Shown: positions 40,499 to 49,241 of the stretch, one piece after another
How the letters are laid out: each line of letters opens with the position of its first letter
Numbering within the stretch: the first letter of the stretch is position 1
From: Streptomyces sp. Je 1-369
GTDB taxonomy: Bacteria > Actinomycetota > Actinomycetes > Streptomycetales > Streptomycetaceae
Reading direction: 5' to 3'
DNA: 64,000 nt
Assembly (NCBI RefSeq): GCF_026810505.1
Contig: NZ_CP101750.1
Span: 1,207,448 to 1,271,447, forward strand
Notes under the pieces: model-generated
Seen by the model: only the letters and a program-made list of their open reading frames with translations
Database searches by the model: none
Told to the model about the DNA's origin: nothing
Translations under genes and position numbers: made by a program

Positions 40499-40677
40499 TG
40501 TCACTCCGTGGGCGCGAGGCCTTGCGCCGCGGTACGGTTCGGCGGCTCCCGGCGTCCGGCACCGCCATCCAGTCGACCGCGTGCGACGGTTTCGCGGGCC
40601 GAGTGCTGAAGGTTCTGGACGCGACCGCGTCGTGGGAGCCTTGCGCCCGCCCCACCCCCTTCACTTCAATGCGCCCT

Positions 40678-41412
40678 ATGGCGGCCCGTCGAACCACCTC
40701 GCAGCAGCACGACAGCACCGCGTCCGCCGACGGCGGCGCCGGGTTGCCGCCGACCGCGTGGGCCGTGCTGGGGCTGCTCTCCTTTCCCGGGGAGCGGACC
40801 GGGTACGAGCTGAAGAAGTGGGCGGACGCCTCCCTGCGCTTCTTCTACTGGTCGCCCGCCATCAGCCAGATCTACGCCGAGCTGCGCCGCCTCGAAGCGC
40901 TCGGGTACGCCACGTCGCGCCGCTCCGGCCCCGAGGAGCCCCGTACGAAGCGGGCGTACGCCATCACCGACGAGGGCCGGGCCGCGCTGGCCTGCTGGGC
41001 CGACGGCGGCCGGGACGTGGGCCCGCCCGTCCTCAAGCACCCGCTGCTCCTTCGGATCTGGCTCGGTCACCTCACCGCCCCCGACCGGCTGCGGGACCTC
41101 GTGGCCGGACACATCGCGCAGACCAGGGGCGAGTTGAAGGAGGTCAGGGACGCCCTCGCGCGGGTGGAGCGGGTGGAGGGGCCCCAGGCGTGGTCGCATC
41201 CGCGGGTCGCGCTGCGGTGGAGCGAACGGCGTCTGGAGGCGGAGGTGGGGCTGGCGGAGGCGATGCTCGACGATCTGTCCGAGCTGGCGGCGCGAGGAGG
41301 GGCCCTGGGCGTCGACGCGCCGTCGACGGCCCCCGCGCCCCACCCGGACGCCGAAGCGGAACCCGTTCCGCCGCCGGGTCAACCCGTGGGGGACTCGCCC
41401 ACGCCAGGGTGA
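40678..41412 (+). CDS. PadR-family transcriptional regulator
   Basis: A 244-residue regulator. The winged-helix PadR domain lies at residues about 20-95: TAWAVLGLLSFPGERTGYELKKWADASLRFFYWSPAISQIYAELRRLEALGYATSRR in sequence, with the typical PRTKRAYAITDEGRAAL wing. A PadR_C/VirulActivator-type helical domain follows (LLLRIWLGHLTAPDRLRDLVAGHI...). The tail is Pro/Ala-rich. Start codons ATG 40669 and 40678 lie within three codons; neither has a clear ribosome site, so the mRNA may be leaderless. The target is not evident. Confidence 0.85.
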   Translation: MAARRTTSQQHDSTASADGGAGLPPTAWAVLGLLSFPGERTGYELKKWADASLRFFYWSPAISQIYAELRRLEALGYATSRRSGPEEPRTKRAYAITDEGRAALACWADGGRDVGPPVLKHPLLLRIWLGHLTAPDRLRDLVAGHIAQTRGELKEVRDALARVERVEGPQAWSHPRVALRWSERRLEAEVGLAEAMLDDLSELAARGGALGVDAPSTAPAPHPDAEAEPVPPPGQPVGDSPTPG

Positions 41413-41490
41413 AGCGGCTCGCCCCGGCGGTGCCCCCGGCGGTAGGACGGAGGGGGCCAGTCGTCCCCCGCCGTTCGGAGCAGCGCACCC

Positions 41491-41616
41491 GTGAGCACCC
41501 GTGCCGTCCTTGTCGCCGCCCTGATCACCGGCCTCATCCTGGGGATCGCGGGAACCAGATCCGAGGAGTCCACTCACCCCCGTCCACACGGTTCCTTCAC
41601 CGAGGCGGGCCATTAG
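41491..41616 (+). CDS. 41-residue single-span membrane peptide
   Basis: GTG 41491 to TAG 41616, with CGGAG about 12 bases upstream. It reads a hydrophobic helix (AVLVAALITGLILGIAG) near the N-terminus followed by a polar tail (TRSEESTHPRPHGSFTEAGH). The composition and codon bias look coding. It lies between PadR and the glycerophosphodiesterase gene. Such short one-helix proteins are often missed; function unknown. Confidence 0.5.
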   Translation: MSTRAVLVAALITGLILGIAGTRSEESTHPRPHGSFTEAGH

Positions 41617-41685
41617 GCTGCGACATTGCGCGCGGCTCCCCGGCCGCGCGGACGCCGAGCCTCCGTCGACGGAAGCGAGTGGATC

Positions 41686-42369
41686 TTGAACTTCCTCACC
41701 ATCGGTCATCGTGGGGTCATGGGCGTCGAGCCCGAGAACACCCTGCGTTCCTTCGTCGCCGCGCAAGCGGCGGGCCTCGACCTCATCGAGCTGGATCTGC
41801 ATCTGAGCAAGGACGGCGCCCTCGTCGTCATGCACGACGCCGACGTGGCCCGTACGACCGACGGCAAGGGGCCGATCGCCGAGAAGACCCTCGCCGAGCT
41901 GAGGGAGCTCGACGCGGGCCGCGGCGAGCGCGTCCCCGTCTTCGAGGAGGTCCTGGACGCGGTGAGGGCGCCGCTGCAGGCCGAGATCAAGGACGTCGCG
42001 GCCGCACGCGCCCTCGCCGAGGTCATGCTGCGCCGCGATCTGGTCGCGCGGGTGGAGGTGATCTCCTTCCACGACGAGGCGATCGCCGAGATCGCCCGCC
42101 TGGTCCCCGGCGTGCGGACCGCGCTCGTCGCGAGCCGCTACGGCACGGATGTCGTGGAGCGCGCCACCGCCGTCGGCGCGACCACGCTCGTCCTCAACAT
42201 CCGGCGTCTGACGCTGGAGATCGTCGAGCGCGCCAGGAAGGCGGACCTGCGGATCATCGGCTGGGTCGTGAACAGCCAGGACGACCTGCGCCTGGTGCGG
42301 GCGCTGCAGCTGGACGGCGCGACCACGGACTACCCGGAGATCAAGCGGACGGGCCGCTTCACGGCCTAG
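41686..42369 (+). CDS. glycerophosphodiester phosphodiesterase family protein
   Basis: A 227-residue cytoplasmic GDPD. Starting at TTG 41686 (GGAAG about ten bases upstream) it has FLTIGHRGVMGVEPENTLRSF with the catalytic His and metal Glu, LIELDLHLSKDGALVVMHDADVARTT with the second His and E/D pair, and QAEIKDVAAARAL with the metal Glu. The end WVVNSQDDLRLVRALQLDGATTDYPE is normal for the family. It hydrolyses glycerophosphodiesters to glycerol 3-phosphate and an alcohol. There is no signal peptide, unlike secreted GlpQ enzymes. Confidence 0.92.
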   Translation: MNFLTIGHRGVMGVEPENTLRSFVAAQAAGLDLIELDLHLSKDGALVVMHDADVARTTDGKGPIAEKTLAELRELDAGRGERVPVFEEVLDAVRAPLQAEIKDVAAARALAEVMLRRDLVARVEVISFHDEAIAEIARLVPGVRTALVASRYGTDVVERATAVGATTLVLNIRRLTLEIVERARKADLRIIGWVVNSQDDLRLVRALQLDGATTDYPEIKRTGRFTA

Positions 42370-42387
42370 GGACACAGGCCCCAGGCC

Positions 42388-42939
42388 CTAGGCCAGGTCC
42401 TTGACCAGCAGCTCGAACTGCAGGTCGTCGCGTTGCGGAATGCCGAAGCGCTCGTCGCCGTACGGGAAGGGGCTCATCTTTCCCGTACGGCGGTAGCCGC
42501 GCCGCTCGTACCAGGCGATGAGGTCGTCGCGGGCGGAGATCACGGTCATGTGCATCTCGCGGGCGTCCCACGTCTCGCGTGCCGTCCGCTCGGCCTCGGC
42601 GATGATCACCTTGCCGAAGCCCGCGCCCTGGAGGGCCGGGCTGACAGCGAACATGCCGAAGTAGGCGTGGTCCCCGCGGTGTTCGAGCTGGCAGCACGCG
42701 ATGAGTGCGCCGTCCCGCTCGACGGCGAGCAGCCGGCTCGCCGGCGACTCGATGACGTCGACGACGCCCTGCGGGTCGGTGCGCTGCCCCTCCAGGAGGT
42801 CTGCCTCGGTGGTCCACCCGACGCGGCTCGCGTCTCCGCGGTACGCCGACTCGATGAGCGCGACGACGGCGTCCACGTCGGCGACTTCGGCGGCGCGGAA
42901 CGTGAGCTCTCCTGGGGTGGGGCGCGGGGCGGTGTCCAT
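42388..42939 (-). CDS. GNAT-family N-acetyltransferase
   Basis: A 183-residue GNAT protein starting at ATG 42939. Motif A is FAVSPALQGAGFGKVIIAEAE (Q-G-A-G-F-G acetyl-CoA loop) and motif B is DLIAWYERRGYRRTGK. The start is preceded by GGAGAG. It converges with the GDPD gene and is divergent from the VOC gene. The acceptor amine is unknown. Confidence 0.9.
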   Translation of the reverse strand: MDTAPRPTPGELTFRAAEVADVDAVVALIESAYRGDASRVGWTTEADLLEGQRTDPQGVVDVIESPASRLLAVERDGALIACCQLEHRGDHAYFGMFAVSPALQGAGFGKVIIAEAERTARETWDAREMHMTVISARDDLIAWYERRGYRRTGKMSPFPYGDERFGIPQRDDLQFELLVKDLA

Positions 42940-43022
42940 GGACCTGGCTCTCCGAATTTTGGCGTGATGTCTGGGCGCCGTCGAGCCTAACCCCCGGGCC
43001 GCGGGCCCTAGGGTGCGGTCGC

Positions 43023-43415
43023 ATGGTCCACGTATTGAGCAGCAGGACACTTCTGCGTCCCACCGACCCCGAGCGCTCGCGCGTGTTCTACGGCGGGATG
43101 CTCGGCCTCGGCGTCTACCGCGAGTTCGGCACCGGTCCCGAGCGCGGCACGGTCTACTTCCTCGGCGGGGGTTTCCTGGAGGTGTCGGGGCGCTCGGATG
43201 CCCCGCCCGCGCCGGGGCTCCGGCTGTGGCTCCAGGTCGCGGACGTCGCGGCGGCCCACGCGGAGCTGGTGGAGCGGGGCGTCGAGGTGGTGCGGCCGCC
43301 GGTCCGGGAGCCGTGGGGACTGGTCGAGATGTGGATCGCGGACCCGGACGGCGTCAGGATCGTTCTCGTCGAGGTCCCGCGGGACCACCCCATCCGCTAC
43401 CGGCCGGGCGTCTGA
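43023..43415 (+). CDS. VOC-family (glyoxalase/dioxygenase fold) protein
   Basis: A 130-residue protein of one vicinal-oxygen-chelate module: LLRPTDPERSRVFYGGMLGLGVYREFG, LGGGFLEVSG, WLQVADVAAAHAELVERGVEVV and MWIADPDGVRIVLVEVP, the last holding the usual metal Glu. It has two beta-alpha-beta-beta-beta units and should dimerise. It may be a glyoxalase-like enzyme or a drug-binding protein. TAGGGT about 12 bases upstream of ATG 43023 could be a -10 element, so the mRNA may be leaderless. The stop overlaps the end of the carboxylesterase relic by 19 bases. Confidence 0.85.
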   Translation: MVHVLSSRTLLRPTDPERSRVFYGGMLGLGVYREFGTGPERGTVYFLGGGFLEVSGRSDAPPAPGLRLWLQVADVAAAHAELVERGVEVVRPPVREPWGLVEMWIADPDGVRIVLVEVPRDHPIRYRPGV

Positions 43416-43834
43416 CCCTCCGAACCGTCCGACGCGTGCAACGGCAGCACGGGGAAGGTGTGGTCGCGCCAGATCAGGCGTGACGGCTCCTCCGGGCAGG
43501 CGGTGACGCTCGGCGCCGCGTCGAAGAGCTGCACGAGGCGCCGTTGGCGGTCGTACGCCGGCCGGCCGGGGTCGCCGTTCGCGGCGAACGAGGTCCATGC
43601 GGAGCGCATACGGGCGGAGAGGGTCTCCGCCTCGGATTCGGTCCCCTCCCCCGTACCTCCGTCGCCGATCAGCGCGGCGGGCTGGCCGCGGTCGAGGTTG
43701 CCGAAGACGAGGGGCACGTCCAGGCCGTGGCAGGCACCGAGTGACCCGGTCCGGGGCGCCGCCGAACTGCGGAGGAGGCGGTCCGTAGGCCCCTCAGGGA
43801 GCATCCCGCCCTCCCCCGGCGCGGCGCCGGCCAT
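43397..43834 (-). pseudogene. C-terminal relic of a type-B carboxylesterase
   Basis: The minus strand encodes the last 120-145 residues of a COesterase-family enzyme: GACHGLDVPLVFGNL carries the catalytic histidine, followed by the usual end pattern ARMRSAWTSFAANGDPG and RQRRLVQLF. The whole N-terminal two thirds, with the GESAG nucleophile and oxyanion hole, is missing; before residue 30 the frame is low-complexity. Intact members are near 500 residues. The fragment therefore cannot be active and marks a deletion whose break lies near 43760-43830, next to the ndh promoter. Confidence 0.7.
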
Positions 43835-43873
43835 TTACGCAAGGCGCGCAAGCCGGGTAGTACAGATGCAGAT

Positions 43874-43891
43874 GTGTGAAGCACGTCACAC
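43874..43891. promoter_or_regulatory. Rex/Crp-like inverted repeat upstream of ndh
   Basis: GTGTGA-AGCACG-TCACAC is a perfect 6-bp-arm dyad 122 bases upstream of the ndh start. It fits the Crp half-sites TGTGA-N6-TCACA exactly. It also fits the streptomycete Rex site TGTGAAC-N3-TTCACA at 11 of 13 fixed positions. Rex is established to control ndh in S. coelicolor, so Rex is the better guess. Confidence 0.6.
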
Positions 43892-44013
43892 GAGCAATCC
43901 ATCCAGGATGCAGGGGTACAAGGCCACGGGTACGGTCCGCAGAAGATCTTTCAGAGCCCTGACAGGCCCGACAGCCCTGAAGTCGATCTCCAACCGCTCA
44001 GGAGAGACATCAC

Positions 44014-45360
44014 ATGGCAGCTCCCCGGATCCTCATCGTCGGCGGCGGTTTCGCCGGCATGGAGTGCGCACACAAGCTGGAGAAGAAGCTCTCGCCCCAC
44101 GAGGCCGAGCTGCGGCTGATCAGTCCGACGGACCACCAGCTGTATCTGCCGCTGCTGCCGCACGTCGCCTCCGGAGTGCTCACTCCGCAGTCGGTGGCCG
44201 TGCCGCTGCGCAGGATGCTGCGCCGCACCGCGATCGTGCCGGGCGGCGCCGTCGGCGTCGACCCCAAGGCCAAGGCGGTGGTCGTACGGAAGATCAACGG
44301 CGAGGAGGTCGTGGAGCGCTACGACTACCTGGTCCTGACGCCCGGCAGTGTCACGCGGCAGTTCGACATCCCCGGCGTCGACCGGTACGCGGTGGGCGTC
44401 AAGACGCTCGCCGAGGCCGCGTGGATCCGCGACCACGTCATCTCCCAGCTGGACCTGGCCGCCGCGAGCTCCAGCCGTGCGGAGCGGGAACAGCGGCTCC
44501 AGTTCGTGGTGGTCGGCGGCGGCTACGCGGGCGTGGAGACGGCCGCGTACCTCCAGCGCCTGACGTGCGCCGCGGTCAAGCGCTACCCGGGCCTGGACGT
44601 GTCGCAGATCAAGTGGCACGTGGTGGACGTCGCCCCGAAGCTGATGCCGGAGCTGGGCCCGCGGCTCGGCGACAAGGCGATGGAGATCCTCCAGCGCCGG
44701 GGCGTGAACGTGTCGCTCGGGGTGTCCGTGGCCAAGGCGACCGAGGACACCGTCACGCTCACCGACGACCGCGTCCTGCCGTGCCGCACGCTGATCTGGA
44801 CCGCGGGTGTCGCGCCGAGCCCGCTCATCGCGACGCTGGGCGCGGAGACGAACCGGGGCCGGCTCGTCGTGCGCCCCGATCTGACGGTTCCCGGGCTCGA
44901 CGGCGTCTTCGCGCTCGGCGACGCGGCGGCCGTACCCGACCTCGCCAAGGGCGGCGACGCGATCTGCCCGCCGACCGCGCAGCACGCCATGCGGCAGGGC
45001 TGGGCGGCGGCGAAGAACGTCGTCTCGGCCCTGCGCGGCTTCCCGCTCGCCGACTACCGGCACAAGGACATGGGCCTGGTCGTGGACCTCGGCGGCATCC
45101 AGGCGGTGTCGAAGCCGCTCGGTGTGCAGCTGACGGGGCTGCCCGCCCAGGTGGTGGCGCGCGGCTACCACCTGGGGGCGCTGCGCACGGTCACCGCACG
45201 CTTCCGGACGGCCGCGAACTGGGGCCTGAACGCGGTCGCGGGCGACGACTACGTACGCACCGGTTTCCAGGCGCAGCGGCCCGCCACGCTCAAGGACTTC
45301 GAGATGACGGACGCCTACCTGACGCAGGAGGAGATCATGAAGCGGGTGGAGGCGGCCTGA
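44014..45360 (+). CDS. ndh: type II NADH dehydrogenase (NDH-2)
   Basis: A 448-residue FAD-dependent oxidoreductase starting at ATG 44014 after AGGAGAG. The FAD-binding start is RILIVGGGFAGMECAHKLEKKL, the NADH-binding motif VVGGGYAGVETAAYLQRL, and the second FAD motif GVFALGDAAAV. The following CPPTAQHAMRQGWAAAKNV is the quinone-side signature of NDH-2. It passes electrons from NADH to menaquinone without pumping protons. It stands alone, with a Rex/Crp-like box upstream. It converges with a MarR gene seven bases away. Confidence 0.93.
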   Translation: MAAPRILIVGGGFAGMECAHKLEKKLSPHEAELRLISPTDHQLYLPLLPHVASGVLTPQSVAVPLRRMLRRTAIVPGGAVGVDPKAKAVVVRKINGEEVVERYDYLVLTPGSVTRQFDIPGVDRYAVGVKTLAEAAWIRDHVISQLDLAAASSSRAEREQRLQFVVVGGGYAGVETAAYLQRLTCAAVKRYPGLDVSQIKWHVVDVAPKLMPELGPRLGDKAMEILQRRGVNVSLGVSVAKATEDTVTLTDDRVLPCRTLIWTAGVAPSPLIATLGAETNRGRLVVRPDLTVPGLDGVFALGDAAAVPDLAKGGDAICPPTAQHAMRQGWAAAKNVVSALRGFPLADYRHKDMGLVVDLGGIQAVSKPLGVQLTGLPAQVVARGYHLGALRTVTARFRTAANWGLNAVAGDDYVRTGFQAQRPATLKDFEMTDAYLTQEEIMKRVEAA

Positions 45361-45367
45361 GGGCGCC

Positions 45368-45904
45368 TCAGCCTCTGCGCACGCCGAGGCGTCCCTCCAG
45401 CTGTGCGAGCAACTCGCCGAGTAGTCCGCTGAGTTGCCCCTGACCCGAGCCGTCGAGCACGGACAGGACGACCGTCTCGTACGCCAGCTGTTCAGGGAGG
45501 ATCGCGTCGACCAGGTCGCGTCCCGCGTCGGTCAGTCCGACGTGCGCGACCCTGCGGTCCCGCGCGTCGGCACGCCGCTCGACCAGTTCCCGTTCCTGCA
45601 GTTGCTTGAGCCGTTTGGTGACGGCGGCCCCGGAGGAGAAGGTCTCGCGGGCCAGCTCGCCGGGGGTCAGCTCGTGTCCGGTGCGGCGCAACGCGCCGAG
45701 CAGGTCGAACTCGGCGCGGGTCAGGCCCGCCCGGCGCAGCGGCGCGTCCTCGGCCTGCTGGAGGAGGGCGGCGCAGCGGTTGATGCGGCCGATCACCTCC
45801 ATGGGTCCGGTGTCGATGTCGGGCCGCACCGTCTGCCACTGCCGCACCACCGCGGCCACGGTGTCCCCGCCGTGGCCGGTCACCGGGCCGTTCTCCGTCG
45901 TCAT
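45368..45904 (-). CDS. MarR-family transcriptional regulator
   Basis: A 178-residue MarR protein. The winged helix-turn-helix runs through LTRAEFDLLGALRRTGHELTPGELARETFSSGAAVTKRLKQLQERELVERRADARDRR in sequence, with VAHVGLTDAGRDLV as the wing exit. The ATG overlaps the upstream FUSC transporter stop codon as ATGA, so it is translationally coupled to it. It probably represses its own operon and is released by a phenolic or aromatic compound exported by the transporter. Confidence 0.9.
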   Translation of the reverse strand: MTTENGPVTGHGGDTVAAVVRQWQTVRPDIDTGPMEVIGRINRCAALLQQAEDAPLRRAGLTRAEFDLLGALRRTGHELTPGELARETFSSGAAVTKRLKQLQERELVERRADARDRRVAHVGLTDAGRDLVDAILPEQLAYETVVLSVLDGSGQGQLSGLLGELLAQLEGRLGVRRG

Positions 45905-47715
45905 GCTCGTGCGCCCTCCCAGGCGTCGGCGGCCCCTGCGCGGGCCCGCGTCCCCTGACCGTTCTCTCCGCCGTGGCCGTGCAGCCTGCGGACCGTCGCC
46001 GCGAGCGTACGGTGTCCGGCGCGTTCGGCGGCGAGCACCCGCTGCTCGGGCAGGGCTCGCTGCCACCATTCGCCCGCGGCGGCGTCCGCGGCGGCCCGCA
46101 GTTCGACGAGGGCCGCGGTGAGGCGGCGCCGGGCGGGTTCGACCGCGCCCGCTCCTGCGAGGCCCGCCTCGGCGTGCTCGCGCGCCCGGTCGGTGGCCGC
46201 GATGGCGTTCTCGATCTGGTCGACGGCGCGCCGGTTGGTGACGAGGACGGCGGCCGCGACGCCGAGGACGGCGCCCACGAGGGTGTCCACGACGCGGTCG
46301 AGGATCAGTTCGCCGGGCTGCTGGATCCGTGCGAACTCGGTGACGAGCAGCGCCATCGGCGTCACGCACACGCTGCCCAGCCAGTAGTTGCGGGTGATCA
46401 GCGCCTCCGCGCCGAAGGCGAGGGCCAGGCAGCACACGATGAGTTCGGCGTGGCCGAGGTGCGCGAACGGCGCGATGGCGGCGAACGCGAGCACTCCGAT
46501 GAGGTTGCCGACCACGCGCTGCACGCCGCGGTTCCAGGTGAGGGTGACGTTGGCCTGGTAGAGGGAGGCGGCCGTGACCAGGGCCCAGTACGGCCGGCCG
46601 ATGCCGAGCGCGAGCGAGGCGTACCCGGCGAGGGCGCAGCCGACCGCGGTGCGCAGCGCCACGGGCAGCAGCGGGGAGCCCGGGGCGAGCCGCCGCCACA
46701 GCGGGACCTTCGGCCCGGCGAGTTCGGCGTCGACGCCGAGGAGCTCCGCCTCCTCGCCGGGGTGCGCGCCGCGCGGGCGCGGGACGGCGCCGGTGCCGCG
46801 CAGCCCGGCCGCCCAGGAGCGCAGCGTCTCGGGGTCCGCGGCCTCGGGCACGGCGAGGGCTTCCTCGGCGCGGACGACGAGGCGGGCCAGGGAGCGCCGG
46901 GCCTGCACGGTCCGGGTGCCGGTGGCGAGCAGCGACTGCCAGGCGGCGTGCACGGCACCGGCCGCGGCGGCGCGGGCCCGCTCGGTGCCGGGTCCGGTGG
47001 GGGTGCCGGGTCCTGTGGCGTCGGCGCGGGTAGCGTCGGCGTGGGCGGCTTCGGCGTAGGCGGCGGTGGCGTGCAGGGCGCGTGCGGTGGCGCGGCGCTC
47101 GGGTCCGTGCGGGCGTACGAGGGCGGGGGCCATGCCGACGAGCCAGGCCACGGCGCCGCCCGCGAGGGTGAGGGCGAGGTGGCCGGGGACCTGGCCCAGG
47201 CTCTGCGGCGCGAAGAGGGTCGCCGAGCTGATGAACGTGAAGATCAGATGTCCCGGCGGTCCGACGCGTGTGGCGTCGCAGAGCGTCTTCTGCGCGGCGG
47301 CGAGCAGCGCGCCGACCGCGACGAGGACCGCGGCGGAGCCGGTGAGCGAGGCGGTGACGAGGGCGACGGCGATGCTCGCGGTCATGCCCGCGACGACTCC
47401 GGCGAGGACCCGGGCGCGGGCCGCGTAGGGGAGGTTGTGGGTGTAGAGGGCGCAGAAGGATCCGGCCATCGTGTACATCACGAGGTCGAGCCTGCCGAGG
47501 GCGAGCAGCGTCAGGTTCGGCAGGGCGGTGGCCACGACGACGCTGGTCGCGGGCTTGAACCAGATGTCGGACGGCTTGCCCGGCCGCAGCACACCGGCGA
47601 GCGGGAGCCTGCGGGCGCGGACGGGGCGGGGAGCGGCTTCGGTTCCGGGCGCGACGGCTTCGGCTTCGGAACCTGCCGCGGGTTCGGGGTGCGGGGACGG
47701 TGGCGTACTGCTCAT
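45901..47715 (-). CDS. FUSC-family membrane transporter
   Basis: A 604-residue membrane protein with two blocks of hydrophobic helices (about residues 50-190 and 345-470), each followed by a cytoplasmic helical region, the layout of FUSC/aromatic-acid exporters such as AaeB. Clear segments are NRGVQRVVGNLIGVLAFAAI, YWLGSVCVTPMALLVTEFA and ILDRVVDTLVGAVLGVAAAVLVTNRR. ATG 47715 is used. The promoter region (47721-47757) is an AT-rich island with GTTAGCAAGTGTTT and a partly repeated GCAAACGATTT, a candidate site for the coupled MarR repressor. It probably exports aromatic acids. Confidence 0.88.
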   Translation of the reverse strand: MSSTPPSPHPEPAAGSEAEAVAPGTEAAPRPVRARRLPLAGVLRPGKPSDIWFKPATSVVVATALPNLTLLALGRLDLVMYTMAGSFCALYTHNLPYAARARVLAGVVAGMTASIAVALVTASLTGSAAVLVAVGALLAAAQKTLCDATRVGPPGHLIFTFISSATLFAPQSLGQVPGHLALTLAGGAVAWLVGMAPALVRPHGPERRATARALHATAAYAEAAHADATRADATGPGTPTGPGTERARAAAAGAVHAAWQSLLATGTRTVQARRSLARLVVRAEEALAVPEAADPETLRSWAAGLRGTGAVPRPRGAHPGEEAELLGVDAELAGPKVPLWRRLAPGSPLLPVALRTAVGCALAGYASLALGIGRPYWALVTAASLYQANVTLTWNRGVQRVVGNLIGVLAFAAIAPFAHLGHAELIVCCLALAFGAEALITRNYWLGSVCVTPMALLVTEFARIQQPGELILDRVVDTLVGAVLGVAAAVLVTNRRAVDQIENAIAATDRAREHAEAGLAGAGAVEPARRRLTAALVELRAAADAAAGEWWQRALPEQRVLAAERAGHRTLAATVRRLHGHGGENGQGTRARAGAADAWEGARA

Positions 47716-47884
47716 ACCCAAAAGGTTAGCAAGTGTTTTACCCGCAAACGATTTGGTTCCCGCGCCGCGCCCGCTCCCCCGTGCTCCCCGTGCACCCCCA
47801 TGCGCTCGCGTACGGCGCCGCGCGCGCGGGCATCGACCCGACGACACCGTTCGACAGCTGACACCGTCGACAGGGGAGGGTGCG

Positions 47885-48439
47885 GTGCACGGACCGGCAC
47901 AGGCCGCCTGGCTGCTCGTCGCGCTCTGCGCGGGTACCGGGGCCTACTGTCTGCTGCGCATGCGCAGTCGGATCGAGGAACAGCGCCGCACGGCCGGCGG
48001 CGAGGCGCTCATGGGGTTCGGGATGGCGGTGATGGCCGTGCCCGCGGCCGTCCTCGCGCCGCCGCGCTGGGCGTGGCTGGTCTACGCCGCGGTGTTCGGC
48101 GCGGCCGCGCTGCACACCGTATGGGCGGCCCGGACCGACCCGCACCACCTCCATCACCTCGTCGGCGCGTTCGCGATGGTCTACATGTCGGTGGCGATGG
48201 CCACGGCGCCCGGCACGCACGCGGGGCACGGGGGAGCCGGCGTTCCGTTGCTGACCGGCGCGCTCCTGCTGTACTTCGCCGGGTACGTCCTGTGGTCCGG
48301 CGCGCGGCTGGCCCCCCGGGCGGTCTCCTCGCCTGCGGGCGGCGCGGCGGTGCTGGGGTGGGCGGACCGCTCCGAGGTGGCGCTGGCGTGCCGGCTGTCG
48401 ATGGGGATCGGGATGGTGGCGATGCTGCTCACGCTGTAG
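47885..48439 (+). CDS. DUF5134-like integral membrane protein
   Basis: A 184-residue protein with six hydrophobic segments: AAWLLVALCAGTGAYCLL, ALMGFGMAVMAVPAAVL, WAWLVYAAVFGAAALHTVW, LVGAFAMVYMSVAMAT, VPLLTGALLLYFAGYVLWSG and ACRLSMGIGMVAMLLTL. Histidines and a methionine (HHLHHLVGAFAM, GTHAGHG) are clustered on one side, a feature of metal- or haem-associated membrane proteins. GTG 47885 follows GGGGAGGG. It resembles DUF5134; no function is established. It overlaps the convergent HAD gene by 11 bases. Confidence 0.8.
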   Translation: MHGPAQAAWLLVALCAGTGAYCLLRMRSRIEEQRRTAGGEALMGFGMAVMAVPAAVLAPPRWAWLVYAAVFGAAALHTVWAARTDPHHLHHLVGAFAMVYMSVAMATAPGTHAGHGGAGVPLLTGALLLYFAGYVLWSGARLAPRAVSSPAGGAAVLGWADRSEVALACRLSMGIGMVAMLLTL

Positions 48440-49103
48440 GAGGCGCGGCGTCCTGCGACCTCCGCCCGATCAGCTCGGTCAGCGCCGTGAGGCTGTCGAT
48501 CCGCAGGTCCGCCGCGTCGGCGACGTCCGGATGGTCCGCCCAGTAGTGCCCCCAGGGGCCGCGGCGGATGTGCGCCGTCCGCAGCCCGGCCCGTTGGGCG
48601 GGGAAGATGTCGTGGGCGGGGTGGTCGCCGACGTGGAGCGTGGCCTTCGGGTCGGCCTGGGCCGCTTCGAGCACCCGCGTGAAGAAGTCCGGGTCGGGCT
48701 TGGCCACGCCCCAGTCGCCCGAGGCGGCGATGTGGTCGACGGGCAGGTCGAGGCCGCGCAGAAGTTCCGCCATACGCGCCGTGCCGTCCCCGGCGACGAC
48801 GACGCGGATGCCCAGTTTCTGGAGACCGCCGAGGGCGGGCCGCACGTCCTGGTAGAGGTCGGCCTCGCTCAGATGCTCGCCCCGGCCCGCCGTCTCGCGG
48901 GCGCGACTGGCCGAGGTGATGTCCATGTCGGGGCTGACGAGCCGCAGCGCGTCGGCCCTGTCCCCGCCCTGGACGACGACGGCTCCGACGAGCGCGGACA
49001 GGGTGTGGCGCGGCACTTGCAGCCAGTCCGCCCACGCAGCCCAGTAGCGGTCGTCTTTGGTGAGGGTCTCCCCCACGTCGAACACGATGGTCTCGATCAT
49101 CAT
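48429..49103 (-). CDS. HAD-family hydrolase
   Basis: A 224-residue haloacid-dehalogenase-like protein. Motif I is IVFDVGETLTKDD with the nucleophile Asp, motif II VVVAGDGTA, motif III the Lys in DWGVAKPDPDFF, and motif IV HVGDHPAHDIFPAQRAG with the metal aspartates. It should be a small-molecule phosphatase. Two adjacent ATGs (49103, 49100) are possible starts, both after AGGGTGCGG. Its 3' end overlaps the DUF5134 gene tail to tail. Confidence 0.9.
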   Translation of the reverse strand: MMIETIVFDVGETLTKDDRYWAAWADWLQVPRHTLSALVGAVVVQGGDRADALRLVSPDMDITSASRARETAGRGEHLSEADLYQDVRPALGGLQKLGIRVVVAGDGTARMAELLRGLDLPVDHIAASGDWGVAKPDPDFFTRVLEAAQADPKATLHVGDHPAHDIFPAQRAGLRTAHIRRGPWGHYWADHPDVADAADLRIDSLTALTELIGRRSQDAAPPTA

Positions 49104-49241
49104 CCGCACCCTAACGGTCACCCGCTGTCCGGTTTGGGGGCGTCACTCGTACGTGAGGTATGCCCGTGTCGGCCGTGGCGTGCGTCACTTGGAGTGGCTG
49201 CCCATACCCTCGGGTAGTCCGACCCTCATAGGCTGGGCGCC

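Noticed and set aside
45973..48546. 857-codon plus-strand open frame opposite the FUSC gene
   Set aside because: Composition is Gly/Arg/Ala low-complexity with no family features, while the minus strand encodes an obvious FUSC transporter.
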